The translations under genes and the position numbers were made by a program. Shown here in pieces: positions 1-10,704 of a stretch of DNA of 64,000 bases; positions within the stretch are counted from its first letter, which is position 1, and each line of letters begins with the position of its first letter. The stretch is from NCBI GenBank assembly GCA_948470475.1, contig OX419335.1:23145234-23209233 (forward strand), in the 5' to 3' direction. The stretch is from Galaxea fascicularis. Taxonomy: Eukaryota > Cnidaria > Anthozoa > Scleractinia > Euphylliidae. The notes under the pieces were generated by a model. It ran no database searches and was not told where the DNA came from. It saw nothing but the letters and a program-made list of their open reading frames with translations.

Positions 1-27
1 GCAAGTCACGCAATAATTTTCGTAACA
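1..27 (-). repeat. Inner edge of the 3' LTR, cut by the window boundary
   Basis: These 27 bases repeat the outer edge of the LTR at 4088-4114 exactly. On the minus strand they are the start of the 3' LTR (TGTTACGAAAATTATTGCG). The rest of this LTR lies to the left of the window. Confidence 0.85.
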
Positions 28-42
28 TAACCCCCTCTCGAG
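28..42 (-). promoter_or_regulatory. Polypurine tract of the Gypsy element
   Basis: On the minus strand the sequence just before the 3' LTR is purine-rich (GAGAGGGGGTTA). This is the expected position for the primer of plus-strand DNA synthesis in an LTR retrotransposon. Confidence 0.6.
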
Positions 43-116
43 AAGAAATTTCCTAAATTTCTACTAACAACGAAAAATTACTTAAGTAGTACTAAGAGAA
101 GGTAGTCCAATGTCTC

Positions 117-470
117 TCAAGTTATTCCAGCATCTGACAAGCGTGTAAACAACTCTGCTCTTTGCTCATCAGTAAGGTTATCTCCAGTAGTCACATCTTT
201 GACTGACTCTTTAGCAACATATCCACCAATCTCCAGAAAATCAACATCGTCTACAGGATCCACTATTTCTAATTCACTCTTAACGTCATCGTCCTTACGA
301 TTACCAATGTTCTCTTCAACAGCCACTGCTCCTACGGGTGCTGGATCCTCTCGTTCAAAATACTTCTTCAGTAAATTGGCATGATAAACTCTCTCCTTTC
401 CTTTAACACGCACTTTATAATCGTTGAGACCCACTACAGCACTAACCTCAAATGGACCTTTCCACTGCAT
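117..470 (-). pseudogene. Integrase C-terminal part (GPY/F-like domain) after a frameshift
   Basis: This 117-residue frame begins MQWKGPFEV and continues with YKVRVKGKERVYHANLLKKY, the C-terminal GPY/F-type module of Gypsy integrases. It is in a different frame from the main integrase ORF, which runs off frame after DKVLVLL just upstream, so one base has been lost near 475-485. The methionine is internal, not a true start. The tail is acidic and ends LTDEQRAELFTRLSDAGIT, followed by a stop. In relatives with integrase before RT a similar stretch leads into reverse transcriptase. No RT motif exists here. Confidence 0.75.
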
Positions 471-2320
471 TAAAAGCTTGTTATGGTCAGCAGCACTAAC
501 ACTTTATCTCCTGATACAAACTTCCTGACTTTAGTCTTGCGATCGTAGTAATGCTTGCCTTTGACTTGGGCTTTCTGAAGCTCGGTATGTGCAAGCTTGA
601 GGGTATCTTCTAGCTTCTCGCGTAGCTCAAACACATACTGGTAGCTGTTCTTCACTTCAGGTTCCTCTAGCTCTTTCGTCCACAGCTCTTTAAGGATAAA
701 CATCGGCCCTCTAACAGCTCTTCCGTACAGCAACTCAAACGGTGAAAAACCAGTGGACTCTTGAGGTACTTCGCGATATGCAAACAATAACGGGTTAATA
801 TAACGGTGCCACTGTCTTGGCTGCTCGCTGAACAATCTCTTCAGCATGCTCTTCATAGTTCCATTAAACTTTTCCGTCAGGCCATTACACATAGGGTGAT
901 AAGGCGTCGTAGTGAGCTGTTTAATACTCAACAGCCGCGTCACTTCCTTCATACACTCTGATACAAATTGCGTACCGAGGTCACTCAAAATCTCTTCAGG
1001 CACTCCCAAACGACTAAAGATATCCACTAATGCTTCTGCGACAGTTTTTGTATCAATGTTCTTGAGCGGAACAGCTTCGGGATAACGGGTTGCAAAGTCG
1101 ACCAATGTCAATATATATCTGTGACCGCCTTCACTCGGGGGACTAATAGGACCAACCAGATCGATCGCTACTCTCTTGAATGGCTTGTCAATTAATGGCA
1201 TCTTCTCCAGGGGAACCTTCGGTACGGAACCCTTGTTAACTGTCTTCTGACATACATCACAGGACTTGCAATAACGAGTGACATCTCCTTGAATACCTGG
1301 CCAATAGAATGCACCTTGAATTTTATCTGCCGTTTTCTTTATTCCCATATGACCTCCCATGATCGATCCGTGCGCTATTTCCATTATTCGGTTTCTCAAC
1401 TGCACAGGAACCATAACTTGCTTCAGGGGTTTACCACCATTCACATAAGGGTGCTTGTAAACACGGTAAAGAACTCCACCTTTTACTTCAAATGACTTCT
1501 CGGCCTGGCCTCTCACAACTATATCATTTTGCTCCCAATATTTCTGTAAACTCTCATCATCACGTTGCATTTGTTTAAGCTTTTCTCTATCAACAACGGG
1601 ACTTTCTTTGGTAGCCGGTACCTTCAGCGGGATGTGTTCTCCGGCCTTCTTTGCTTGACTTCTCGTGGTTACTGCACACGTCTCTTGCACATGATCTTGC
1701 CAGCTTGGATCTGGGTCGTCAGCAGCTCTCGCGCCCGGTACATTACCAACAATTAAATCATAAACCGCATCAGGGAGACATTGCGCTTCCACTTGGCCCT
1801 TGAGATAGGGTGTGTCAACTTCAATCTTCGCAATGGGTACTTTCCTTGCTGTGTTGTCGATGAGCAGCATAACGTTAAAGTCGCCAGTGTACTGATCTTC
1901 GGACACAAGATCCTTCTTTACAACTATTCCACTACAACCAGTGTCTCTCAGGACATCAACAGATTTCTCTCCAACTCTTCCTTTCACGACGGGCATTTTA
2001 CTTCTTACTCCAGACAACGGTTCAACACAGGCACTACTCAGCAACGGAATCTTCTTACCACAAGCCAACACAAGCTTATTATCTTGGATACAGGACTTGA
2101 CTTCTTCTGCTGCAGGTTTAACCTCTGGTGGCTGAACTAAACAACTAGCACTTACTTGACCACGTTGCACAGGGATACCATCTCTACTTTGTCCTCCTAG
2201 CCTTCTTCCACTTGAGCGACAATTTCTAGCTTCATGTCCCTGCTTGCCACACAGAAAACATCTTTTTATCACGGTTGGGCAGTTGATAGCTCTATGACCG
2301 CGAGCGTTACACTTAAAGCA
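470..2320 (-). pseudogene. Gypsy pol remnant: two zinc knuckles, aspartic protease and integrase
   Basis: The frame opens right after the gag UAG at 2321-2323 and stays in the gag frame. Two CCHC knuckles come first (CFKCNARGHRAINC, then CFLCGKQGHEARNC), so the first methionine, at 2272, lies between the knuckles and is unlikely to be a start. Protease follows with a DTG active site (VLRDTGCSGIVV). The sequence then goes directly to integrase: an HHCC zinc module (HGSIMGGH, CKSCDVC) and the DDE core (AIDLVGP; LSDLGTQF; GLTEKFNG). The usual SDQG and ERF positions read SDLG and EKF, so the three acidic residues are kept but the context has drifted. No RT or RNase H separates protease and integrase. 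The frame fails at about 475 by a one-base shift. Confidence 0.85.
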
Positions 2321-3364
2321 CTAGAGGGGTGTTGTATTAGACTGTGTGTTCTTGGGTTCGTCCCTCTCAAACTGTACTGCCGGCTTCCTGCTCACTGGGC
2401 TGAATAAATGCTTGCCATGAGCCTCTAAGTACTGGTCAGCGATTTTTGCAATCTTCGCCAGGGTTTCAGGTGCCCTTTCTCGTAGATGAATGGCCAGATC
2501 TTTAGGGCAGGAATCAATAAACTGTTCTTTCACAATTAAGTCCTTTAGGCCCTCAAAGGTTTGCTCAGTGTCTGAAAGCTCTAGCCACCGTAACAGGTAT
2601 CTGTCCAATCGCACAATAAACTGCTCCGGACTTTCATCAACTTCCGGTTTAGATGCTCTGAATTTGCGACGATAGCCGTCTTCTGTGAGGTCATATCTCT
2701 TCATCAACGCAATCTTCACTCTATCGTAATCTTTAGCTGCTGCTTCAGATAGACGTGAGTACACTTCAAGTGCTCGACCGGATAACAGAGCACTAAGCTT
2801 CGATGCCCATCCATCTTTTTTCCACTTAGCTGTTTCGGCAAATCTCTCGAACCTCTGTAGGTATGCATCTAAATCATCTTTACCATCCACAAACGCTGGA
2901 AGTTTCGGCGCTTTAGCTCGGTCCTCTCTATCACGTGGACGATCGTCAAGATTTCCTAACCGCGCAAGTTCTAATTCGTACTCCCTCTTCGCAGCCTCGG
3001 CGGCCTCTTTCTGTTTCAGGATATCAGCTTCCATTTCCAATTTCCTCAGTTCTCGTTCTTGGCGTCTTGTTTCTCTCTCTTCATCATCTCTTCGGTGTCG
3101 TTCCTCTCTCTCTTCATCTTCGCGCCTCCTTTGTTCTTCTAGCCGCCTCAATTTCTCTTGTTTCTCTTCTTCAAGCTGCCTAAGTCGTTCTTGTTTTTCT
3201 TCTTCAAGCTGCCTACGTCTCTCTTGTTTTTCATCATCTTCTCGCCTTCTCTCATCATCCAACTTTTGTTGTTCACGTTCTTCCTCTTTATGTTTCTCAA
3301 CGAATGCAAGCAGCTCAGCTCCTTCCAGACCAAACTCTTTACCAAGTTGAATAAATTTCTCCAT
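2321..3364 (-). CDS. Gag protein of the Gypsy element
   Basis: A 347-residue frame starts MEKFIQLGKEFGLEGAELL. Residues 25-120 are a highly charged Glu/Arg/Lys coiled coil with tandem repeats (RRQLEEEKQERL-like). The second half (KLPAFVDGKDDLDAYLQRFE and on) is the conserved capsid-like region of Gypsy gag, with VDESPEQFIVRL and a C-terminal helix-rich part. It would form the particle that packages element RNA. It ends at UAG just before the zinc knuckles, which in these elements are normally continuous with gag. The frame itself is open, but the element as a whole is defective. Confidence 0.8.
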   Translation of the reverse strand: MEKFIQLGKEFGLEGAELLAFVEKHKEEEREQQKLDDERRREDDEKQERRRQLEEEKQERLRQLEEEKQEKLRRLEEQRRREDEEREERHRRDDEERETRRQERELRKLEMEADILKQKEAAEAAKREYELELARLGNLDDRPRDREDRAKAPKLPAFVDGKDDLDAYLQRFERFAETAKWKKDGWASKLSALLSGRALEVYSRLSEAAAKDYDRVKIALMKRYDLTEDGYRRKFRASKPEVDESPEQFIVRLDRYLLRWLELSDTEQTFEGLKDLIVKEQFIDSCPKDLAIHLRERAPETLAKIAKIADQYLEAHGKHLFSPVSRKPAVQFERDEPKNTQSNTTPL

Positions 3365-3525
3365 TTCACAGCGTTAAAATTTCAATACTCTTCCACTCGT
3401 ATCACTTGCTTTCACAGCACAGCTACTTTCTTCAAAGTTGTGATCCTTTCCTGGTTATCGGTAGACAACAAACAGTTCCTTGAATTCCACTCTTTAACTC
3501 ACTCACTCCACGGACAGGCCCCCAA
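3365..3525 (-). promoter_or_regulatory. Gypsy leader with tRNA primer-binding site
   Basis: Between the LTR and gag lies a short leader. Immediately inside the LTR, minus strand from 3524, is TGGGGGCCTGTCCGTGG. It begins with TGG, as expected for a sequence complementary to a tRNA 3' CCA end, and its first bases resemble proline-tRNA-type primer sites. The primer identity is inference. Confidence 0.55.
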
Positions 3526-4114
3526 TGTTACGAGTTCGATTGTGTTGATGAGTGAGAAGTGGGTTGCTTGTAGACTAAACAGAACGCAGGGTTGTCGGAA
3601 CAGCAACAAGGTTATTTATTCCAAACGAAAGTGGTTAACTCCGCACAAGACTCCACAATAAGCTCACACTAGGCTTATAAAATTATACTCGACCTCCGTC
3701 ACACTTTAATACTCACGGCCTCCGCCAAATGTATAAACGACCTCTGTCAACTTCAATAAACACGGCCTCCGCCAAATGTATAAACGACCTCTGTCAACTT
3801 CAATAAACACGGCCTCCGCCAGCTACTCTCAGCTCTCAGCTCTCAGCTCTCAGACTTACTTCAACAAACACACTCTTCTCTAAGAGAGACTCCAAAGCTA
3901 CACCGATTGGCTTATATACTTCACAACAAAAGATTCTAGAACTTTCCGACTCGGCTAAATAAAGCAACATTACAATGAAAAACTATTTACAGCTACTACG
4001 CAAACGGCTTAAAATAGAATTACGGAATCACGATGATTCAGCACTAATTAAATATGCAGAAGATTCTAGACACTTCCAGACAGTAACGCAAGTCACGCAA
4101 TAATTTTCGTAACA
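3526..4114 (-). repeat. 5' LTR of the Gypsy element (589 bp)
   Basis: The LTR is bounded by TG...CA and matches the solo LTR at 53420-53948 over its length. On the minus strand it has a TATA-like GTATATAAG near 3910-3920 and an AATAAA near 3611-3616. It also contains about two direct copies of a 47 bp unit (plus strand, about 3718-3820, holding CGGCCTCCGCC) and a run of AGCTCTC heptamers near 3830-3850. These repeats account for its extra length over the 529 bp solo LTR. Confidence 0.88.
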
Positions 4115-5018
4115 CAGTGATTAGTAAAAAGACAAAATCAATAGTCTTCCTGTTCGGTGTTCGGTGTTTCGGTTTCGCATTGTTTTCAGTCTTAGCTTGG
4201 CCTTCGCTTCAAACATTTTGTTGGCAGACATGAATTCGCTGTTTTGCAAAATGTTGTGCATCTTGTGGACTAGATCACTGCAACCATGATTTCAAACACG
4301 ATTTTTTGGAACAAAGACATAACTCTGGGTTCCCAATGATTGTAATTCAGTAGAAATCCATTACAATCTCGAGAAAGATGTAAACACTATCAAAACTCGA
4401 GCTCATATTGCTTTTATTTTGTATGTAAATCGGTTGCCGCTTCGACTAAGTATCTGACGTTTTAATAAGGGAAATGTACGTTTCTGTCCTTCGACAGGAT
4501 ATATTATTTAGCAAATAATCATTAGCAATCACATTGTACAGCCTTGCTGAAATTATCACCTCTTTTAAGACCTTTCCAACAATTTGCTCCCTTAAAAAAT
4601 TTCAAACTTAAGAAATTAGCATGGCCTTTAACGAATACGCTAAATTGAATACTTAATTTTTTATTCCCTTGGAAGAATCATTTTAATTTACTCGAAAGTC
4701 TTTTCTGTGGACGTTGAAAAAGGCAAATGAATTTTCCTTTACAGGTGTGACGTTTACAATTCTCGTTATCGGTAGTCGGTGATATAAAACAAAACGAAAA
4801 CAAATATTTGTCACTGGACAGCTCCCAGTAAATTCGCTCTCACTATCGTTCTTGCTCTAGCCCTCGTCAGTTCCCATTCTCTCTGTGCAGGAGCATACAG
4901 GATACGTTATCAGCCGAATAATCAGTATTCGCAGTGAGTTAAATACTAGTTAAATACTAGAGGGCCCGTAGGACGTCATTGGTAACACGCATTGGCATCC
5001 ACGCATTTCACCTCTACC

Positions 5019-5150
5019 TCTTACTAACCGAGTTCGAGGTCCGTACTGTAAGTTACAGACCGAGATTTTTCCCGTTCACTTATGGCCCAAGCGCGAAGCG
5101 CGCGGGCCATAAATCAACGGGAAAAAACGAGGATCCGTAACTTACATTAT
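5019..5150. repeat. Foldback MITE, right arm truncated
   Basis: An inverted repeat with CGAGGTCCGTACTGTAAGTTAC on the left, a GC-rich centre (GCGCGAAGCGCGC) and the complementary arm on the right. The fuller counterpart in copy C is at 62712-62869. The right arm here stops early, after GTAACTTAC. Confidence 0.7.
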
Positions 5151-5337
5151 TACACGACTTAGACAGTCAGAGGGCCAATAACTAAAATCGACCAATAAGA
5201 CTGCTCTATTGCCAGTCCGATATTCTCTAAGTATTGGACCAGGTATTGTCCCAAATGACCCCGCGTTGTTCCTGCGTTGTCTTCAGTCGTGTAATAAATC
5301 TCTTATTAACCAAGCTTGCTCGGGACCATTATTTGCC

Positions 5338-5402
5338 GACCGGTTGGCTCAGTTGGTAGAGTGCCGGACTACCGTGCGGGAGGTCGTGGGTTCAATCCCC
5401 GG

Positions 5403-5458
<56 letters not shown>

Positions 5459-5740
5459 GACATCTGCAAATTGTTAGACTTTCTAGTCTTCTCGGATAAG
5501 GACGATAAACCGAAGGTCCCGTATCACAACACTTCAATGTTCATAACCTTGTGGGACGTTAAAGAACCCACACACTAATCGGAAAGAGTAGGGCATGGAG
5601 TTCCCGGTGTGCTGGTCTGGTCTTTCTGCTATTTCATGATTTCATGGGTTGGGTGGGTTGGATGATGTAAACCGCATTTGAATATATATACATAGAAAAT
5701 GCGGTATATAAATCCATTACCATCACCATTACCATTACCA
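5338..5740 (+). mobile_element. tRNA-derived SINE with CCATTA-type tail
   Basis: The head has RNA polymerase III promoter boxes: box A TGGCTCAGTTGGTAGAG and box B GGTTCAATCCC, within a tRNA-like cloverleaf region (5338-5412). The body carries GGACGATAAACCG and GTGGGACGTTAAAGAACCC, and the 3' end is a simple repeat of ACCATT units. The same family is at 39835-40306. The conserved centre resembles deeply conserved SINE central domains, but I cannot assign it firmly. It sits inside a foldback element whose arms (TTATTAACCAAGC and GCTTGGTTAATAA) lie at about 5306 and 5843. Confidence 0.8.
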
Positions 5741-5822
5741 TACTGGGAGAATATCGGCCCTCGGTCTTTTTTGCTACGCTCGGTCCGTACTGTCAAGACC
5801 TCGGGCCGATATTCTCCCAGTA
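5741..5822. repeat. 82 bp near-perfect palindrome
   Basis: TACTGGGAGAATATCGGCCC on the left pairs with GGGCCGATATTCTCCCAGTA on the right around a short centre. It directly follows the SINE tail and belongs to the surrounding foldback element. Confidence 0.75.
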
Positions 5823-5849
5823 CGGCCCTCGCGCTTGGTTAATAATGCC

Positions 5850-6260
5850 ACAGTAAAGTACGGCCCTTAAAACTGACCAATCACAGCGCGCGTACTAACT
5901 GAGAGATACAAAAACCACAGTTACTGGCAAACACACCATCACTAGTTTATCACTCGTTAGCAGCATGGCAGTTCTTCGTAGATTGGTTCTGGAAAAAAGC
6001 ACACGTCTTTGGGGCGTAAAGACAATGTCTAAGCGTAAAATGTGCCTTTACTGGCAACTTGATGTGCTAATCAAGCGGAGAACTTAGACAAGTACCGAAA
6101 AGGATGGACTGTGCCAGAGTGCTTAAGAGTTCACTCACTGAAAATAAAGTGGTCCAACATAAAACGTGATAAAATCATTTATAATTGGTGCTGATGATGT
6201 TCGGTTTGGTTTTTTGGCTTACCTTGTTGATTTTGGAGTTCTCAGGATGACCGAGAGATT
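5850..6260 (+). other. Conserved block of copies A and C with coding-like pieces
   Basis: The block begins with CCAATCACAGCGCGCG, recurs at about 62940-63380, and is well conserved. An ATG at 5965 opens a 40-codon frame (MAVLRRLVLEKSTRLWGVK). In copy C that frame is broken by a 9-base insertion and a stop. A second piece reads WTVPECLRVHSLK in both copies. No protein family is recognised. It may be a first exon with promoter or a transcribed repeat. Confidence 0.3.
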
Positions 6261-6603
6261 TTGGGCTGTACAAAGCGTCTCAGCCACGTTAATAGTTTTC
6301 ATATGTAAATGTATTCCCCCGCAAGAGCCTCCACTTCATGCTAGATCCAGTTCAATACCGAGAATACGAAGATGGCCTAATTACAACACTGGCTATGAAA
6401 TTGTAAAACAAAGGACAGTTCAATCAACAACAGTGCTATTTTGGTTCTTACTTCCTGTACTGCATACAAAGTCATTGACAGAAAACTATAATCTCTTTTA
6501 TTTTACGTCGATCTTCGTACTTTACCATCCGGTACACGAAATAAGACCCACTATTTTAGAAAACCCCCGTATTAACGGTATTGTAAATGCGTGCGATTCA
6601 TTT

Positions 6604-7059
6604 TTCTTTTATTATTCCATAATTGCTTCAGTTGTAAAGTTTCCTTAGCTAGATTTATCAACTACAGATCTTAAAAGCACCGATATGTCAAGTGTCATGT
6701 GCAGCCTTAATAGATTTATGCTCTTAAAACGGACAACGCTATTATTTAAAGTAATAGATGCAACGTTAAAGAGCAATCATCCTCCATGTGGCCGCCCACT
6801 TTTGCGTTAATATCACGTGCCTTGTAAGATGAGTGGAAATCGAAAGGCCTTATGAAAATTTTGCATCGTTTCCTTTTTCCTTCTTGTTTTGGTCTTTGAG
6901 CTCTTTGGACCTGATAATCACAGTGAAGGTAGTGCCGGAGTGGCTTTCGTCAGTGTCGTCAAGGAAAACACACAACTGAATAAACTAATCAAGTAATTTA
7001 CTTATTCTCTCTTGCCTTCAATATAGAGATATAGCAAAACATGAGATGACTCACGCCAA
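6604..7059. other. Stretch without a recognised gene
   Basis: AT-rich sequence between repeat copies A and B. I see no intact coding frame, no clear repeat arms and no RNA gene. Confidence 0.6.
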
Positions 7060-8900
7060 TTTTCACAGGAATTTTCCTTTGGATATGTGATGTTTACAAT
7101 AGTCGTTTTAAACAGTGGGTGATACAAAACAAAAAGTAAAAAGCTCCCAGTAAATTCGTTCTCACTATCACTCTTGCTCTAGCCCTCGTTTCCATTCCGC
7201 TCCCACTCGCCTTCCCTTTTTCTCTGTACAGGAGGATACAGGAGACATTATTAGGCAGATAATCGGGATTATCATCACAACATTGCAAGTTTACTTTTCA
7301 AATACTAGAAATAAATCGTTTGTTGGTTGGCTCTAATATCGTTTTGCCCATTTATGTTGTAATATTATGATCTCCTTGTGCGATGATGTCTTTTTTGTGT
7401 GGCTCATTCTACATTTGATATTTTGGCAGATTCACACAGTACATTCACAATCCGAATACTGTGAAACAAACTCAACCTATCTCGTGGCCTAAGAAACTGT
7501 CGAATGAAGAACTGTTGACCAGAGGCGAACTACTGTCTTCAGTTTCGTATTCAACTGCAAGCAACCATAGAAGGTTGACTAAAAGGGAACTTCGGGACAT
7601 AAACACGGGGTTAGAGTATGTAAAGGTAGAAATTCTGTAAGTCGAGGGCTTTTTACTCACAGACACTTTAAAAAAACGGGATCACGAAACACCTGCGGTT
7701 ATGCATGCATTTCACCTATTTTATTATTTATTGTTGGTTTGAATTCCTTCCTATCATTCTATCTGTTTGTTTGTTCCTGAAAGGTTTTTTTAACCATAAT
7801 ATAGTTATGAACGACCACGATCTTTTCTGGGTCAGAGTTTCTTAGTTGTTTTGTGCATTTAGTTTAGAAAAACAAATATGGCGGACCAAGCGGAGAGAGC
7901 CAACCTAGATTTTAAACGCGAAAACCAACAGTTCTGATCAAGATGACTTATTTTGGAACACCAGTACGGTAGAAATGAAAGTTTTGGAGGAAAAAGTATG
8001 GAAAAAATCCGTGAGGTTGGCTAAAAACAAGCCAAACTATGGGATGGGAGAGATGGATTCTCTCCACGAGGAGGTGTGTGTGGAAACAAACTCGAACTTG
8101 CTGGACCCATGGTCGACTGTTGTTTGCGGGAACTAGGGGAAAGCCTGAAGTACAAGCAAACTCATTCGTAGGCAACGGGGCTCACCAATCCAACCATTCT
8201 TTGATGGGAAATATCACTTTGCTAGTCAATCTTCTGTAGTTGTTACAAGGAATACCCCCATCACACTTCGGTACAATGTAACAACAAATCGTTTCTATGC
8301 ATTTATTCAGAGGTACAGTGAGGACGATTTCACTATTGACTGTAATTTTTTTCCCTTACCTTGTTGATTTAGGATCCTGATTTCCCTTTCAAAGATGACC
8401 AAGAGATGTTGGGCAGTACAAAGAGTCTCAGCCACTTTAGTAGCAAGCTCTCCCTTGCTGTAAGATTACTTCGCAACAGTTTCAATTAACGGCAGGTGCT
8501 GATTATTCCTTCAGCGACACCTTATTCTCATAATTATTGAGTTGCGCGTGGCTAATTTAGCAATTTTCAAGGCGTCGTTTATATCCCAGTGCGCCCATAC
8601 GTTATCACAACACTGGTTATGTAAAAACAAAGGACAGTTTAACTATTTCCGCATACAAATTCACTAACAGAAAACATCATCTGTGCCCACGAAATAAGAC
8701 CCACTATTTTAAATGCCCCCTGTATTAACGATCCTGTAAATGCGTTCGATTCTGCCGCCAAGCTCGAGGCAGGACGACGGCGCCTTTGAACATTGTTTAA
8801 CTTCGAACAGAATGAATTTTGTAGGAATTGCCCGCACTTTTCAGTAAATTGCAATTTTTGACTGAAGAAGAAGAAATTGCAAAGTAGATTACCTGACTAA
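7060..8900. repeat. Low-copy repeat, copy B (partial)
   Basis: Two blocks match copies A and C. The first (about 7060-7670) contains GCTCCCAGTAAATTCG and CGTTTGTTGGTTGGC and retains the segment missing from copy A. The second (about 8340-8570) contains AGAGTCTCAGCCACTTTAGTAGCAAGCTCT. On the plus strand the second block reads DFPFKDDQEMLGSTKSLSHF, which is also legible in copy C with substitutions, and the first reads LSNEELLTRGELLSS before going out of frame. These look like decayed exons of one gene whose family I do not recognise. The middle part is unique or too diverged to align by eye. Confidence 0.6.
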
Positions 8901-10484
8901 CGTGCAGTAGACCCTTAGACAAGTCGAGAGGAAACGTTATTAATGGTGCAAGCATGTTTTAACCTCGCGGAAGTAAAATTTTTATTTATTTCCGCATGGT
9001 CCTCGTTTCCTCGATTTTTCATTGTTTTCTTTTTCATTTGAAATGTACAACCATGAGTAACGCAGCAGGCATAGTTTGTTACTTAGTAATCCTATAGAGT
9101 AAGGTAGAAGAAGGTAGAAGTATACACTTCTTTTGTAGGAACCGTATCGACGTTAAGCGCTGGCAAAACGGCGCATAGTAGTCGATGACAGTTTTACGGT
9201 CAGCTGTTTCCGCCCAAAATCGAAGAGCTAAGGTTTGCCTGGCACTTGACACACGATAGTAATGCATGCGCAGAATAACTGATAATAAAAATTGGTTCGC
9301 CATTTTTCTGACAGACGTCAGGCCGTGATGCTTCAGTAGTCATGACATTTGAGGAGTGGCCATGACAAGGCAACAGTGCATGGAAGGGAGAATTTGAGGA
9401 ACAATATGAGACATTGGCAAAAGTATCATGGGGAGCGGCCAAACATTTTGGAGTCATACGAAATCATGATACCGTGTAAATTCAGTGGGAACTTTGCTAT
9501 CCAAGAAAAGGATAGACATATATAGTACTGCACAATATTTCATCAAAGTGAGAATCAAATTATACGGTGGACACAATTAAGCCTTTGGTTTCGTAAGCAC
9601 CACTTTAAATACTTAACGGCTTAGAGGGTCTTGATAAGGTTATGTCTTGATAAGGTTAGGTGGTGAAAAGGGGAAAAAAGAGTACAGGTGTATTTCGAGA
9701 TATTTCGAGACTTCGGAGCACTCAACACAGTTTTACCTCCGTTGCTCTTATCTCTGACATTCTGACAAACCCTACGTCCGCCAGGCTTGACTGACACTCC
9801 ACCAAAATAAAACAAAGATCCCGAAAAAGCAAAAAAAATCTTTGTTTCACTTTCAGCAAGGGGTGTTTCTTTGTTTCTCATTTAAGGTAACCGTGACGGA
9901 AATTTCAGTCATGTTTGACTGACCACCGTAGAACATCAAATACTTTTTTACATATTATTGACCGCTGACACTTCCGAAATAATTTCACCTTTCCCACTTT
10001 CTCCAGTCTCCTTCACATTCCAAACATTTTCTTCACCGAGACGTTGGGCAAAGGGCTGTTCCACGCTGACAGATTACACTGGTGAAAGGAAAGCCTACGG
10101 TATATACGTGTTTACGTACAAAAGTATACGTAAAACCTACGCGAACAGACACAAGTGATTGCTTTTTTGTACGAGGTCTTCTTTAGAGAAATAGTCCATG
10201 CCATTACTTCCAAACTAGCTCCATTTGCGCCAAAATACAAACTACGATTTTGTAATGCTAAAGCATTGTCTTTTTTATTATTATTATTATTATTTAAACA
10301 ATATGTAGACACGAAGTTTGCCCCAAGAGTTACAATGACTCACCGACGGGGCTTACTTCGAGTATACATGCATTTTATTATTAGAGTGAAGCCAGAAAAA
10401 AGAGCGTACAAATAACAAAGAAGCAAAATGCTGACTGGTAGCACAAATGTACACTTCCGTTTCATGAAATCGGTTAGAATCTAA
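8901..10484. other. Stretch with at most weak coding signals
   Basis: No convincing gene. One plus-strand frame at 9373-9525 is open for 50 codons and reads protein-like (MRHWQKYHGERPNILESYEI), but the opposite strand is also open there (MTPKCLAAPHDTFANVSYC) and neither is recognised. A short TTA microsatellite lies at 10277-10294. The rest is AT-rich and featureless. Confidence 0.4.
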
Positions 10485-10531
10485 GGGTCTGTTCACATGG
10501 AGGTGGGGGACCCCGGGAAGGTGACGTACCA
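10485..10531 (+). repeat. Left terminal inverted repeat of the Harbinger-like element
   Basis: About 47 bp beginning GGGTCTGTTCACATGGAGG, preceded by TAA. It pairs with 14969-15015. Confidence 0.75.
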
Positions 10532-10704
10532 CGCCTACCTGTGGTCAAAAAAAGTTAGCATCCACATACAACCTGAGGGCACTCAGGTGAGGTTTAAAAT
10601 GCTATAGCGTGGTCGCTAGATCGCTAAGCACATTTTAAAACAAAGATGGAGGATGGAAGACACCTTGTAGCGGCAGCTTTCCAGTTAGGTGGTTTAAGGT
10701 TGAC

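Larger units (their letters stand above)
1..4114 (-). mobile_element. Degenerate Ty3/Gypsy LTR retrotransposon, integrase-before-RT (Gmr1-like) type, lacking RT and RNase H
   Basis: Read on the minus strand the element runs LTR (4114-3526), primer-binding site, gag (3364-2321), zinc knuckles, protease and integrase (2320-117), polypurine tract, then the first 27 bases of the 3' LTR at the window's left edge. Both LTR edges are the same sequence, TGTTACG to CGTAACA. The integrase is followed by a short acidic stretch (DNLTDEQRAELF) of the kind that normally precedes reverse transcriptase in elements with integrase ahead of RT. Here the frame stops and the polypurine tract follows at once, so RT and RNase H are absent. 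An in-frame UAG and a one-base frameshift also break the reading frames. The element is non-autonomous and decayed. Family placement rests on domain order and motifs, not on a tree. Confidence 0.85.
4115..6603. repeat. Low-copy repeat, copy A (decayed gene-like unit)
   Basis: This stretch matches 61402-63785 (copy C) in the same orientation, and parts match about 7060-8900 (copy B). Shared landmarks run from the region after CAGTGATTAG, through the segment with ACAGCTCCCAGTAAATTCGC, to a block at 5870-6260. Copy A lacks about 375 bp present in C near 62312-62690 and carries an extra SINE and foldback at about 5300-5850. Short coding-like pieces recur in the copies: a plus-strand piece reading WTVPECLRVHSLK at about 6100-6160, and a minus-strand piece reading SEFMSANKMFEAKAKLRLK at about 4190-4240. 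Both are interrupted by stops. The origin is unknown. It could be a gene relic or a non-autonomous transposon. Confidence 0.7.

Noticed and set aside
3148..3661. Frames overlapping gag and the LTR on both strands
   Set aside because: Produced by the simple charged repeat of gag and by LTR sequence in other frames.
5209..5457. 82-codon frame over the SINE head
   Set aside because: It runs through the tRNA-like region and its boxes; the peptide is a by-product of the SINE.
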